Source: Heyndrickxia vini | GTDB lineage: Bacteria > Bacillota > Bacilli > Bacillales > Bacillaceae_C | Direction: 5' to 3' | NCBI RefSeq assembly: GCF_016772275.1 | Contig: NZ_CP065425.1 | Span: forward strand, 3,564,653-3,628,652 | DNA: 64,000 nucleotides | Part shown: positions 8,424 through 16,849 of the stretch, in pieces | How the letters are laid out: each line of letters starts with the position of its first letter | Position numbering within the stretch: the first letter of the stretch is position 1 | The notes under the pieces: generated by a model | Database searches by the model: none | The model's input: the letters and a program-made list of their open reading frames with translations, nothing else | Told to the model about the DNA's origin: nothing | Translations under genes and position numbers: made by a program

Positions 8424-8707
8424 GTTGATTTCCGCTGCAGGTACTCGCTTTCCGCGTGGCTGGCGATGAGCCTGTCTAGTTCCGGCGGCTATCGACTAGC
8501 AAACTTCCGGTCACCTCCTTACGATAAGTCATCATCGATTCACCCTTTGGGTTCATCGTGATTCCTTTATCTCAGTCGCTGCCCTCCAGTTTGTACGTCG
8601 ATAAACAAGCCGCCTCTACTTTTCTAACTCCTCATCGCTTCGCTCTTGCGGGGTCTCATCTGTCCAGCTAATCCCGCAGGAGTCTCGCACCTTCCGCTCC
8701 AATCAAC
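8424..8707 (+). repeat. Dispersed repeat type A interrupted by a type B repeat
   Basis: Bounded by GTTGATT and AATCAAC inverted ends. The outer blocks match the intact copy at 46805-46930. At about 8473-8616 the element is interrupted by a second unit beginning TGTCTAG and ending in ACGTCGATAAACAAG. The same second unit occurs alone, inverted, at 39937-40074. No protein is encoded. Confidence 0.8.
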
Positions 8708-8877
8708 TTTATTGCAGAATCAACAATGTTCCTAAACAGGAATGAATAAAATACTACTGTCAAATCATACATCTTAAATAACAAAATAAACTCCGTCTTA
8801 AGTCTTAAAGCCAATTACAACTGTAGTTCGTATATCAATTGTTCAAAATTAGATAAGATACAAACAAAGGGGAAAAA

Positions 8878-8973
8878 ATGAACTTTATTCAATTTACAGT
8901 CATTCATACATGTTTTAAGACACACGCTTCCCTTCCTAAATTATTATTTCCTGTGGGAGGACCAATCCTGTGA
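8878..8973 (+). CDS. Upstream small ORF, 31 aa, overlapping the next gene
   Basis: ATG at 8878 has an AAAGGGG site 5 bp upstream. The frame runs 31 codons to a TGA that overlaps the GTG start of the following gene in the sequence GTGA, a classic coupling geometry. The peptide starts MNFIQFTVIH and has no recognisable domain. It may be a leader peptide or simply a coupling frame. Confidence 0.45.
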   Translation: MNFIQFTVIHTCFKTHASLPKLLFPVGGPIL

Positions 8974-9533
8974 ATCAACGTAAAATCTATTTACTGCTTA
9001 CTGATACGGGTACATTGTTTACTCGAATGATTAGACTATTTACTCAAGAGCCCTTAAATCACGCATCATTAGCTTTAGATGATAAACTATTAGAGGTTTA
9101 TAGCTTCGGCAGGAAGAAAATACGGAATCCTTTTATCGGGGGATTTGTAAAAGAAAATATCCGATCAGAGCTATTTAAACAAGCCAATTGTGCAATATAC
9201 TGTTGTACTGTAACAGATGAACAATATAAAAAGATGCGCAGAAAAATACGAAAAATGGAAATGAATAAACAAAAGTATAAATACAATCTTATCGGTCTAA
9301 TTGGTGTTCTATTTAAGATAGAAATCGAGAGAAAAAATGCTTATTTCTGCTCCCAGTTTGTAGCTTCTGTCTTAACTGAGACCGGAGTTGTTATCATTAA
9401 CAAGCCAATTGCCTTTGTAAAGCCACATGACCTAAAAGAATTCCCAACATTTGAATTAGTTTATGAAGGGAAACTTGACTTCTATTGTTTTCCTGAAGAA
9501 TTGACTACCCCGTTAATGATGAAATCAATGTAG
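8970..9533 (+). CDS. Permuted NlpC/P60-superfamily (YiiX/YebB-like) hydrolase
   Basis: 187-aa cytosolic protein with no signal peptide. The circularly permuted papain-like arrangement is visible: the active-site His comes first (LNHASLAL, about residue 31) and the Cys later (AYFCSQFVA, about residue 129), the reverse of standard NlpC/P60 order. Substrates in this clade are lipid- or peptide-amide bonds and are mostly unknown. The GTG start at 8970 follows GTGGGAGGA. Probably translationally coupled to the small upstream ORF. A hairpin terminator follows. Confidence 0.75.
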   Translation: MNQRKIYLLLTDTGTLFTRMIRLFTQEPLNHASLALDDKLLEVYSFGRKKIRNPFIGGFVKENIRSELFKQANCAIYCCTVTDEQYKKMRRKIRKMEMNKQKYKYNLIGLIGVLFKIEIERKNAYFCSQFVASVLTETGVVIINKPIAFVKPHDLKEFPTFELVYEGKLDFYCFPEELTTPLMMKSM

Positions 9534-9538
9534 CAATT

Positions 9539-9581
9539 AAAAATGGTGTTCGGTACTTTTTGTGCCTTCCACCATTTTTTT
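9539..9581 (+). terminator. Terminator
   Basis: AAATGGTG at 9541-9548 pairs with CACCATTT at 9570-9577, followed by a T run. Confidence 0.75.
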
Positions 9582-9830
9582 CTATCGTTTTAATAAAAAT
9601 AATTCTTTCAATTTGATTGGTTAGTTCGATATAATTTTTATATGTGTAAAAATTACTAAAGACTGTTTTCAAACAATTGTTGTTATTTTGTACTAGATGC
9701 AAAATCCTAACTACGGGGCATATTTTCTTAAATGCGACTCTTTTTTAATGTATGATACTGATTTTTTAGGATTCTTAATTCAAATTCAACAAAGTTAAGA
9801 AAATAGCCTAACTGAAAAAGGTGTATATAG

Positions 9831-11387
9831 ATGAGTATTTTATCCGTGAAAAACCTTAGCCATGGTTTCGGTGACCGTGCAATTTTTAATGATGTATCCT
9901 TTCGACTGTTAAAAGGGGAGCATATTGGATTAATCGGTGCCAATGGAGAAGGTAAATCAACATTTATGAATATTATTACCGGCCAGCTTCAGCCTGATGA
10001 AGGGAAAGTAGAATGGGCAAAGAAAGTGCGTGTCGGCTATCTTGATCAGCATGCAGTATTAAGAAAAGGAATGAGCATGCGCGAAGCATTAAAAGGTGCG
10101 TTTCAATATTTATTTGATCTCGAAGCTGAAATGAATGGTCTTTATGAAAAAATGGGTGAGGCAACTCCGGAAGAACTTGAAAAAATGCTGGAAGATGTCG
10201 GTACCATTCAAGATATTTTGACCAATAATGATTTTTACGTCATTGATGCGAAAGTAGAGGAAATCGCTCGTGGACTTGGTCTTGATGATGTTGGTCTCGA
10301 TCGTGATGTCCAAGATTTAAGTGGCGGACAACGAACTAAAGTATTGCTTGCAAAACTACTATTAGAAAAACCAGATATTTTGCTATTGGACGAGCCAACT
10401 AACTATTTGGATGAGCAGCATATTGAATGGTTAAAGCGCTATTTACAAGACTACGAAAATGCGTTTATTCTAATATCTCATGATATCCCATTTTTAAATA
10501 GTGTCATCAATTTGATCTATCATATGGAGAATCAAGAATTAAATCGCTATGTTGGTGACTATGATGATTTCATGAAAGTATATGAAATGAAAAAGCAGCA
10601 ACTAGAGTCTGCCTATAAGAAACAGCAACAAGAAATCTCCGAATTAAAGGATTTTGTTGCAAGAAACAAAGCAAGAGTATCGACACGTAATATGGCAATG
10701 TCCCGTCAGAAAAAGCTAGATAAGATGGATGTCATTGAACTGGCACAAGAACGACCAAAACCTGAGTTTCGTTTTAAAGAGGGACGTACATCTGGTAAGG
10801 TTATTTTTGAAACGAATGATTTAGTGATTGGATATGACGAACCGCTTTCCAAGCCATTAAACTTACGCATGGAACGCGGGCAGAAGATAGCGTTAGTCGG
10901 TGCGAATGGTATTGGAAAAACGACATTATTAAAAAGCATTTTAGGTGAAATTAATCCTATATCAGGTTCAGTTCAACGTGGTGATTATTTACTTACAGGA
11001 TATTTCGAACAAGAGATCAAGCAATCTAATTATAATACATGTATTGAAGAAGTATGGCAGGAATTCCCTTCATTTACTCAATACGAGGTGCGGGCCGCCC
11101 TTGCAAAATGTGGGTTAACGACGAAACATATCGAAAGCAAAGTAGAAGTACTTAGCGGAGGAGAAAAAGCGAAAGTACGTCTATGCAAGCTAATAAATAA
11201 TGAAACAAATATTCTAGTACTTGATGAGCCTACCAACCATCTTGACGTTGATGCAAAAGACGAGTTAAAACGTGCCTTGCAAGCCTATAAAGGCAGCGTC
11301 CTCATCATCTGCCACGAACCGGAATTTTATGATGATGTAGCAACAGAAGTTTGGAATTGCGAAAACTGGACGACAAAGTTATTTTGA
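9831..11387 (+). CDS. yfmM: ABC-F ATPase YfmM
   Basis: 518 aa, the same length as B. subtilis YfmM as I remember it, and closely similar to it from memory (for example HGFGDRAIF near the start and ARNKARVSTRN in the linker). Two ATPase domains: Walker A GANGEGKST and GANGIGKTT, signatures LSGGQRT and LSGGEKA, Walker B LLLDEPTNYLD and LVLDEPTNHLD. Unlike the 619-aa ABC-F protein in this window it lacks a C-terminal coiled coil. It is soluble and expected to act on the ribosome. The H-loop of domain 2 reads ICHEPEF. ATG follows AAAAGGTG. Confidence 0.92.
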   Translation: MSILSVKNLSHGFGDRAIFNDVSFRLLKGEHIGLIGANGEGKSTFMNIITGQLQPDEGKVEWAKKVRVGYLDQHAVLRKGMSMREALKGAFQYLFDLEAEMNGLYEKMGEATPEELEKMLEDVGTIQDILTNNDFYVIDAKVEEIARGLGLDDVGLDRDVQDLSGGQRTKVLLAKLLLEKPDILLLDEPTNYLDEQHIEWLKRYLQDYENAFILISHDIPFLNSVINLIYHMENQELNRYVGDYDDFMKVYEMKKQQLESAYKKQQQEISELKDFVARNKARVSTRNMAMSRQKKLDKMDVIELAQERPKPEFRFKEGRTSGKVIFETNDLVIGYDEPLSKPLNLRMERGQKIALVGANGIGKTTLLKSILGEINPISGSVQRGDYLLTGYFEQEIKQSNYNTCIEEVWQEFPSFTQYEVRAALAKCGLTTKHIESKVEVLSGGEKAKVRLCKLINNETNILVLDEPTNHLDVDAKDELKRALQAYKGSVLIICHEPEFYDDVATEVWNCENWTTKLF

Positions 11388-11430
11388 TTTGTAAATAACT
11401 AAAAGGTATTTTGATTTGTAAATAACTAAA
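11380..11430 (+). repeat. Tandem duplication of the yfmM stop region (27-bp period)
   Basis: A 24-bp sequence beginning TATTTTGATTTG occurs at 11380-11403 and again, identical, at 11407-11430. The first copy contains the yfmM stop codon; the second lies just before the terminator stem. Confidence 0.85.
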
Positions 11431-11468
11431 GAGGCGATCTCAATTTCTTTCTTGAGATCGCCTCTTTC
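11428..11468. terminator. Bidirectional terminator between yfmM and the DUF4097 gene
   Basis: AAAGAGGCGATCTCAA / TTGAGATCGCCTCTTT hairpin, with A and T tracts on either side, between two convergent genes. Confidence 0.88.
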
Positions 11469-11472
11469 TACT

Positions 11473-12534
11473 TTATTGTAAATCAAAGTCACCAGAACCT
11501 GTTCTTACTTTAAGTTTAATTGTTCCTGACTCTATCTTCCCGATAATTCGATGCTCCGACTTGTCAGTATAATTTGCCCCGGTAACACTAACATCTCCCT
11601 CACCGGAGCCTCCTTCATAGTCAATGGCAAATGGAATACTTTTCTGCTTCGTGTTGACCGTTATCGATCCACTTGTTGTTTCTAAGCTCGTATTTCCGAT
11701 ATGTGCGTTTGGAACAATTTCAATATCTCCCGAGGTTGCACTTCCAATAATTGTTCCAGATATATCATCAACATAAATTTCCCCGGATGTCGCTGTAAAT
11801 TCGGATTCCTTCGCCGCTAATTGATTGACTTCGATATCTCCGCTTGTTGACTTCAATACTACCTTTGTAGCTTCGTTATTTGTGACGCTGATCTCTCCAC
11901 TTGTCACATCAATCGATAAATTTTCAGATGCCTTCCCATCTTCTGTAAGAATATCTCCGCTACTTGTTTTTAATAATATATTATTAGCCTGATTATTCAT
12001 CGCTTTTATGCTTCCGCTAGTAGCTTCCAACGAAAGATCATTTTTTACTCGACCGTCTTCTACTAATACATCACCTGAGCTTGCTTGGAAAGAGGCGTTT
12101 TCAGCTTGAAAATCTTTTACAGCTAATTCCCCGGAAGAAGTTTTCACATCTAATGTTTGATACATTTTATCCGGTACACTAACATATAATTTTACACTGC
12201 TATAAAAAGTAATACCGAAATGAACTTTCTGTTTCACCTTTACATTTAGCGTATGCTGTTCCTCATTGACTTCCAGCTTATATTCTCCTTTTTTTCTAAT
12301 ACTTTCTTTTCCCGCTAATCTAATTTGAATATCTTTGTCACTTGTTTTTTCAACAATGACATCTACCGGACCGGAATTAATATCCAGTTTATCGATTCCA
12401 TTACTAGAAACGCTTTTTTTCTTTTCCCATTCAGTTAAGTTTAAAATGGACCCTTTTGAAAAATACAAAGTTGCAACGGTACCAATGATTCCTATAATTA
12501 AAAGGATTAATGCTCCTCCAACCATTTTTTTCAT
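11473..12534 (-). CDS. DUF4097 family beta-solenoid protein (YvlB-like)
   Basis: 353 aa: one N-terminal membrane segment (about residues 5-27), then a long repetitive domain built on SGD/SGE/TSG turns every ~20 residues (for example ATSGDIEI, TSSGDILT). This is characteristic of DUF4097 beta-solenoids. It would sit outside the membrane or as an anchored adhesin-like domain; the molecular role is not known. It is the last gene of the PadR-DUF1700-DUF4097 operon and starts 1 bp after the preceding stop, with AAAGGGGGAAAG as ribosome site. Confidence 0.85.
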   Translation of the reverse strand: MKKMVGGALILLIIGIIGTVATLYFSKGSILNLTEWEKKKSVSSNGIDKLDINSGPVDVIVEKTSDKDIQIRLAGKESIRKKGEYKLEVNEEQHTLNVKVKQKVHFGITFYSSVKLYVSVPDKMYQTLDVKTSSGELAVKDFQAENASFQASSGDVLVEDGRVKNDLSLEATSGSIKAMNNQANNILLKTSSGDILTEDGKASENLSIDVTSGEISVTNNEATKVVLKSTSGDIEVNQLAAKESEFTATSGEIYVDDISGTIIGSATSGDIEIVPNAHIGNTSLETTSGSITVNTKQKSIPFAIDYEGGSGEGDVSVTGANYTDKSEHRIIGKIESGTIKLKVRTGSGDFDLQ

Positions 12535-12535
12535 T

Positions 12536-13087
12536 TTACTTTCCCCCTTTAATCACCTTCACATTGAATTTAATATAGCGAAGAATGATTGCGTAGAACC
12601 ATTTTCCAACATTAATCATTGCCATACTCATTAGCAATCCTAGCGCACAGCAAATGAGTGAAAGAAAGAACTGTAGCATAAATTGTTCAAAACCGGTAAA
12701 AATAGCTGCAAATACAACGAGCAATGGTGTTATGGTTAACACAAATGCCGTCACACATAATCCTATATAAACGCCTATAAGACCAATCACTGGTCCAAAT
12801 AGAAAGACCAAATTAAAGAAGCTTAAGCTAATCGTTGCAATCATGGCACGCGTAATGTTTGATACCGATTTATTCGTTTCTGCTGCACTAATTCGATAGT
12901 CCGCAATGATATCCTTCGCAATCATTTGTGGATCACCGAGTTCTGATACAACCTCTTCTTCCGTTTTCCCATTTTCCATCCCTATTGTAAAATGTTCTTC
13001 AAAATCATAAAGCATATCTTTACGATCCCGTTCCGGTACTTTTAATAAGTATTTTTCTAATCTTTTCAAAAACTCATTTCTTCCCAT
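12536..13087 (-). CDS. DUF1700 membrane protein
   Basis: 183 aa. The N-terminal ~60 residues are a soluble helical domain with the family features FLKRLEKYLLKVPERDR and EEVVSELGDPQMIAKDI. Then come about three to four hydrophobic segments (residues ~80-165). DUF1700 proteins are routinely encoded between a PadR regulator and a DUF4097 protein and are thought to take part in envelope-stress sensing. The ATG at 13087 overlaps the PadR gene end by 14 bp and follows GGAGGGG, so the three are one translationally coupled unit. Confidence 0.88.
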   Translation of the reverse strand: MGRNEFLKRLEKYLLKVPERDRKDMLYDFEEHFTIGMENGKTEEEVVSELGDPQMIAKDIIADYRISAAETNKSVSNITRAMIATISLSFFNLVFLFGPVIGLIGVYIGLCVTAFVLTITPLLVVFAAIFTGFEQFMLQFFLSLICCALGLLMSMAMINVGKWFYAIILRYIKFNVKVIKGGK

Positions 13088-13403
13088 TGTTCATCCCCTC
13101 CGTTATAAATTGATTTACTGCCTCCGAAAATTGCCGCCATTCGCTAATCAACGTAAACATATAGTCAAGACCTTTAGTTGTAATGGAATAGTATTTTCTT
13201 GGTGGACCTTCATTTGATTCTAGAAGATAGGTAGTTAAGAGGTCATCCTTCGTTAATCGTCTAAGCAACGGATAAAGCGTTCCCTCCGCCACTTCGATTT
13301 TGCTGGATATATTTTGTGCAAGTTCATAACCGTATTGGTCCTTTTTTGAAATTAAAATTAACACACATAGCTCTAAAACACCCTTTTTAAATTGTACGTT
13401 CAA
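13074..13403 (-). CDS. PadR family transcriptional regulator
   Basis: 109-aa winged-helix repressor. The PadR core is clear: LELCVLILISKKDQYGYEL, then EGTLYPLLRRL (recognition region) and PRKYYSITTKG (wing). The TTG at 13403 is taken as start because GGAGGT lies 8 bp upstream; the in-frame GTG (13412) is part of that site. First gene of the operon with DUF1700 and DUF4097 genes, which it presumably represses together with itself. Confidence 0.9.
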   Translation of the reverse strand: MNVQFKKGVLELCVLILISKKDQYGYELAQNISSKIEVAEGTLYPLLRRLTKDDLLTTYLLESNEGPPRKYYSITTKGLDYMFTLISEWRQFSEAVNQFITEGMNNGKK

Positions 13404-13423
13404 GGTCAACACCTCCTATAAGT

Positions 13424-13493
13424 TAATATTAGCTACTGTATATTATTCACTAGTTGATAACTATATAATAAACTACGCTACTGAATAATGCAA
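13424..13493 (-). promoter_or_regulatory. Promoter and candidate PadR operator
   Basis: On the minus strand TTGCAT (13493-13488) and TATTAT (13470-13465) are separated by 17 bp, a good sigma-A promoter. The hexamers flank and overlap two copies of T(T/A)CAGTAGC, one in the spacer and one downstream of the -10, which could be repressor sites. Confidence 0.55.
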
Positions 13494-13506
13494 GGTACTG
13501 ATTAAA

Positions 13507-13534
13507 AAAAATTAGACAGTTACTGCCTAATTTT
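13507..13534 (-). terminator. Terminator of yfmL
   Basis: ATTAGGCAG / CTGTCTAAT imperfect hairpin followed by a T run on the minus strand, directly after the stop codon. Confidence 0.75.
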
Positions 13535-14674
13535 TCATTTTCTTTCATCCACTATTTTTCCGGCATATAAATATTTTTGTTTCACTGGTACATTAAGTTC
13601 ACGACAATATTGTTTTAATGTTCTTTCTTCCCTAGGTGTTACGATGGATATAACAGTACCTGAATCCGCACCTAGTCGACCGGTTCTCCCTGAACGATGC
13701 GTATATTGTGAAACATTTTCTGGTAAATTGAAATGGATCACAAAAGGAAGATTTGCAATATCTAAACCTCTTGCCGCTACCTCTGTCGTTAATAATAATG
13801 AATCCTTCCCAGTTTGCAATTGAGAAATCGCTTTTGCCCTTGCCTCTTTTTGCAAGTCACTGTGTAATTCACCAACTGCGTGCCCTTTGAATTTCATCTT
13901 TTCCGCAAGTACTGTCAGCTTTCCGATATCATTCAAAAATACAAGTGCCTGCATAGAATCTATTCGGCTCAATTTACTCAATACCTCAATTTTTTCTCTT
14001 TCTTCACAAACAATATAGATATGTTCAACTTTTCCTTCATTTTCAGACCTGGTTACCTGAATAATTTCTGCTTGCTTCATCAGCTTTTGCGCAGTTTGAA
14101 TGGTATATTCCTGTAGCGTTGCCGAGAATAAAAGAAGTTGGCGATCACTTAACGTTGATTTAATGATTCCAGAAATAGTTTGCATATACTCATAAGTAAG
14201 AAGTTGATCCCCCTCATCGAGTACAATTGTTTTTACTTCGTGCATTTTCACTTTTTTTTGTTTAATTAATTCAAAAATTCGCCCCGGTGTTCCCACAATA
14301 ATTTGTGGTCGTTTTTTTAACTTTTCTAACTGGCGCTTTACATTCGCACCGCCTATAAAGGAAGCTGCCTGAATATTACTCCCTTTAGACCATGTTTGGA
14401 TTTCCTGAAGGATTTGCATGACCAATTCCCTCGAAGGAGCGATGATGACTTGTTGAATGTTTTTATTTTCTACATTGATTTTTTGAAGGAGAGGAAGGAT
14501 ATACGCTAACGTTTTCCCTGTTCCTGTCGGAGAACCGGCAATAATATCTTTTCCTTGCACTATAAGTTCTGCTGTCTGTTCTTGAATTGAAGTCGGTTGT
14601 TCAAATCCGGCTACTTCCCATGCCTCTTGAAGTTGGGGATTTAATGTCGATAAAAATGGCCAATTACTAGTCAT
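13535..14674 (-). CDS. yfmL: DEAD-box ATP-dependent RNA helicase YfmL
   Basis: 379 aa, a minimal two-RecA-domain helicase without C-terminal extension, as in B. subtilis YfmL, a ribosome-assembly helicase. Motifs in order: Q motif (FEQPTSIQEQ), I (SPTGTGKT), Ia (APSRELV), Ib (GTPGR), II (DEGD in place of DEAD), III (SAT), IV, V (ARGLDI) and VI (HRSGRTGR). The DEGD variation is at the third position, which tolerates change in this group. The proximity of yfmM recalls the B. subtilis yfm cluster, although the intervening operon differs. Confidence 0.9.
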   Translation of the reverse strand: MTSNWPFLSTLNPQLQEAWEVAGFEQPTSIQEQTAELIVQGKDIIAGSPTGTGKTLAYILPLLQKINVENKNIQQVIIAPSRELVMQILQEIQTWSKGSNIQAASFIGGANVKRQLEKLKKRPQIIVGTPGRIFELIKQKKVKMHEVKTIVLDEGDQLLTYEYMQTISGIIKSTLSDRQLLLFSATLQEYTIQTAQKLMKQAEIIQVTRSENEGKVEHIYIVCEEREKIEVLSKLSRIDSMQALVFLNDIGKLTVLAEKMKFKGHAVGELHSDLQKEARAKAISQLQTGKDSLLLTTEVAARGLDIANLPFVIHFNLPENVSQYTHRSGRTGRLGADSGTVISIVTPREERTLKQYCRELNVPVKQKYLYAGKIVDERK

Positions 14675-14920
14675 ATCTTTCTCCTTAACTTATCATTTCT
14701 ATTTATACGTATTTTTACACTTTATCATACACTATCTACAATTCACATGACAAACGCGGAAAACAAGTATAAAAATTGCATAAACCTTTCCACACTTGTA
14801 AAAATGTACTGGTCACATTACTCCTATATTATTTTTAGGGACAGCAGAAGCCTATTCTCTTTTCTATCAATTTCTTTTACAATAATATAAGTTAAGTTGT
14901 TATTGATAGGGGAGATTCTC

Positions 14921-15409
14921 ATGACTATTGAGTTACAAGAGGTTCGATTAGAAGAAAAAAGTATTTTAGAAAATATGCTTCATTTTTATCTTGATGACCT
15001 TTCTAAATATACAAATCAGCTTAAAGCAAATCAGCTAGGAATTTTTGAATATGATAGTATAGATCTTTTTTTCACAAAGACTAATTTAATCCCGTATTTT
15101 ATCAAATATGAAGGTTTAGTAGTAGGATTTCTTTTATTCGTAAAAACAATTAAAAATGCACAAATCGATTATTGTGTAAATGATATATTTATTTTTACTC
15201 AATATCGAGAAAGAGGTTTTGCGGGACAAGCAGTCAAAAAATTATTTTCCGCTTATCCTGGTACCTATTATGTTGTTCAACTCGAAAAAAATAAAAAAGC
15301 GATACAGTTTTGGAGATCACTTTTTACCGAATTACATTTAGAATGTACAGAAAAACCTGTTATCGATAGTGGAGAAAGATGTTGGGCACAAACATTTACC
15401 ATTCGCTAA
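14921..15409 (+). CDS. GNAT family N-acetyltransferase
   Basis: 162 aa. The central block VNDIFIFTQYRERGFAGQAV contains a R-x-x-G-x-A-like acetyl-CoA loop (RERGFAG), and the C-terminal NKKAIQFWRSLF matches the GNAT motif B helix. ATG 14921 follows AGGGGAGA; the upstream extension in the same frame lacks a ribosome site. Substrate unknown; no neighbours give a hint. Confidence 0.8.
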   Translation: MTIELQEVRLEEKSILENMLHFYLDDLSKYTNQLKANQLGIFEYDSIDLFFTKTNLIPYFIKYEGLVVGFLLFVKTIKNAQIDYCVNDIFIFTQYRERGFAGQAVKKLFSAYPGTYYVVQLEKNKKAIQFWRSLFTELHLECTEKPVIDSGERCWAQTFTIR

Positions 15410-15416
15410 TAACATT

Positions 15417-16661
15417 TCATCTCATTCTTGGGAAAAGTATTGTTACTTCAGTTCCCATCCCTAATTCACTTTGAAAAATGACCTTCCCTTTCATTTCTTC
15501 AATGATTTTTATGGATACTGATGTCCCAATACCTGTCCCCTTTTCCCTTGTTGTATAAAATAATGTACCTAGTTGGGACAGTTGTTCTTTCGACATTCCT
15601 TTCCCGGTATCTGCAATTTTTAAGATTATATTGTCTTGATCCTCGTTTAAATGAATGATAACTTCACCCTTTTTTGGGGTGGCCTCAATAGCATTTTTTA
15701 TTAAATTAATAAATGCTTGAGTTAGTAAGTTTTTATCCGAAAGAATTTCAGGATTACTATATACTGTAAATTTAAGATTAACTCCATTTTTTAAGGCAAT
15801 TGATTCCATTAATGTCACTATATTAATAAGCAAATCTCCAAGCCTGGTATTTTCCATCTTTTTAAATTGGGGTTTGGCAAAATTCAAATAATCGTTAATG
15901 ATCAATTCCGCTCTTCCTAATTCACTTAAAATTAAGGATAAATATTGATAATTATTATCCTTTTCCTGTTTTTGCATAAGTTGAAGAAATCCTTTAACAA
16001 CCGTTAAAGGATTGCGAATTTCATGTGCAATAGATGCTGCCATTTCTCCCAATGTGTTCAACTTTTCGGCGCGAACGATTTCCAATAACATCTGCCTTTT
16101 CTCATTTATTTTCTCATGTAATAACATAGAGGCGAAAATTCCAAAACATTGAACAACTCCATAAACGAGAACAACATAGAAAAGGTGTAGTGCATCAGAA
16201 TGTCCATCATTATGAAAATGCAAGAAACTATAAGTAATAACTAATTGACCAATAGCAATTAAAATACCTGAAGTTAGTATAATACGAATTTTCTTTTGTT
16301 TTGTTCCCACACTGTATTTTTTCCTCACAAAAAATGGATAAATGGCTGCGAAAATGGCGCTAACGAAGGCAATCATTACACCATCCCCACCCATCATAAA
16401 TCTTTCAATAAATATGATGAATAATACGATAAATCCCGCGATCGGTCCGTAATATAGAAAGGAAATAACGAGTGGAATATATCGCAAATCCCAATATAAT
16501 CCTAAAGCTGAAATTGAAAAAGACATCGTTAAAAAAGCACAAAAACCATTAATTAAACCTAATATGTATGGTGACTGACCCGCTTTTCTATTTTCCAAAA
16601 ATATACTATTTATATGGACAGGTAAAAGAATAATAAGGATGTGTAAAATCAATTTTTCCAT
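15417..16661 (-). CDS. kinB: Membrane sensor histidine kinase, KinB-like
   Basis: 414 aa: about six transmembrane segments in residues 1-180 (5TM-5TMR_LYT type), then HisKA with the phospho-acceptor box ASIAHEIRNPLTVVKGF and an ATPase domain with N box LINLIKNAIEAT, G1 DTGKGM and G2 GTGIGTS. The absence of any adjacent response regulator and the architecture (414 against about 428 aa for B. subtilis KinB) suggest a phosphorelay kinase feeding Spo0F. AGGAG is 11 bp before the ATG, slightly long. The assignment to KinB rather than another sporulation kinase is inference. Confidence 0.75.
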   Translation of the reverse strand: MEKLILHILIILLPVHINSIFLENRKAGQSPYILGLINGFCAFLTMSFSISALGLYWDLRYIPLVISFLYYGPIAGFIVLFIIFIERFMMGGDGVMIAFVSAIFAAIYPFFVRKKYSVGTKQKKIRIILTSGILIAIGQLVITYSFLHFHNDGHSDALHLFYVVLVYGVVQCFGIFASMLLHEKINEKRQMLLEIVRAEKLNTLGEMAASIAHEIRNPLTVVKGFLQLMQKQEKDNNYQYLSLILSELGRAELIINDYLNFAKPQFKKMENTRLGDLLINIVTLMESIALKNGVNLKFTVYSNPEILSDKNLLTQAFINLIKNAIEATPKKGEVIIHLNEDQDNIILKIADTGKGMSKEQLSQLGTLFYTTREKGTGIGTSVSIKIIEEMKGKVIFQSELGMGTEVTILFPRMR

Positions 16662-16811
16662 AAGGAAAATGACTCCTAACCATTAAAGTTTTTTCTAAAA
16701 AATAAATTCATGACTTTTTTCCTGTTTTTTCTACATGATTAGTGTTATTATACGACAACTTCATATTAATTCCCTCTTTCGTTTCTAAAATATTTTTAAT
16801 AGTTAAAAGTG

Positions 16812-16849
16812 AAAAAAAGAAGCTGAATCAAATGATTCAGCTTCTTTCA
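16812..16849 (-). terminator. Terminator of helD
   Basis: 15-bp perfect stem AAAGAAGCTGAATCA / TGATTCAGCTTCTTT with a 2-nt loop and a T run on the minus strand; it overlaps the helD stop codon. Confidence 0.9.
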
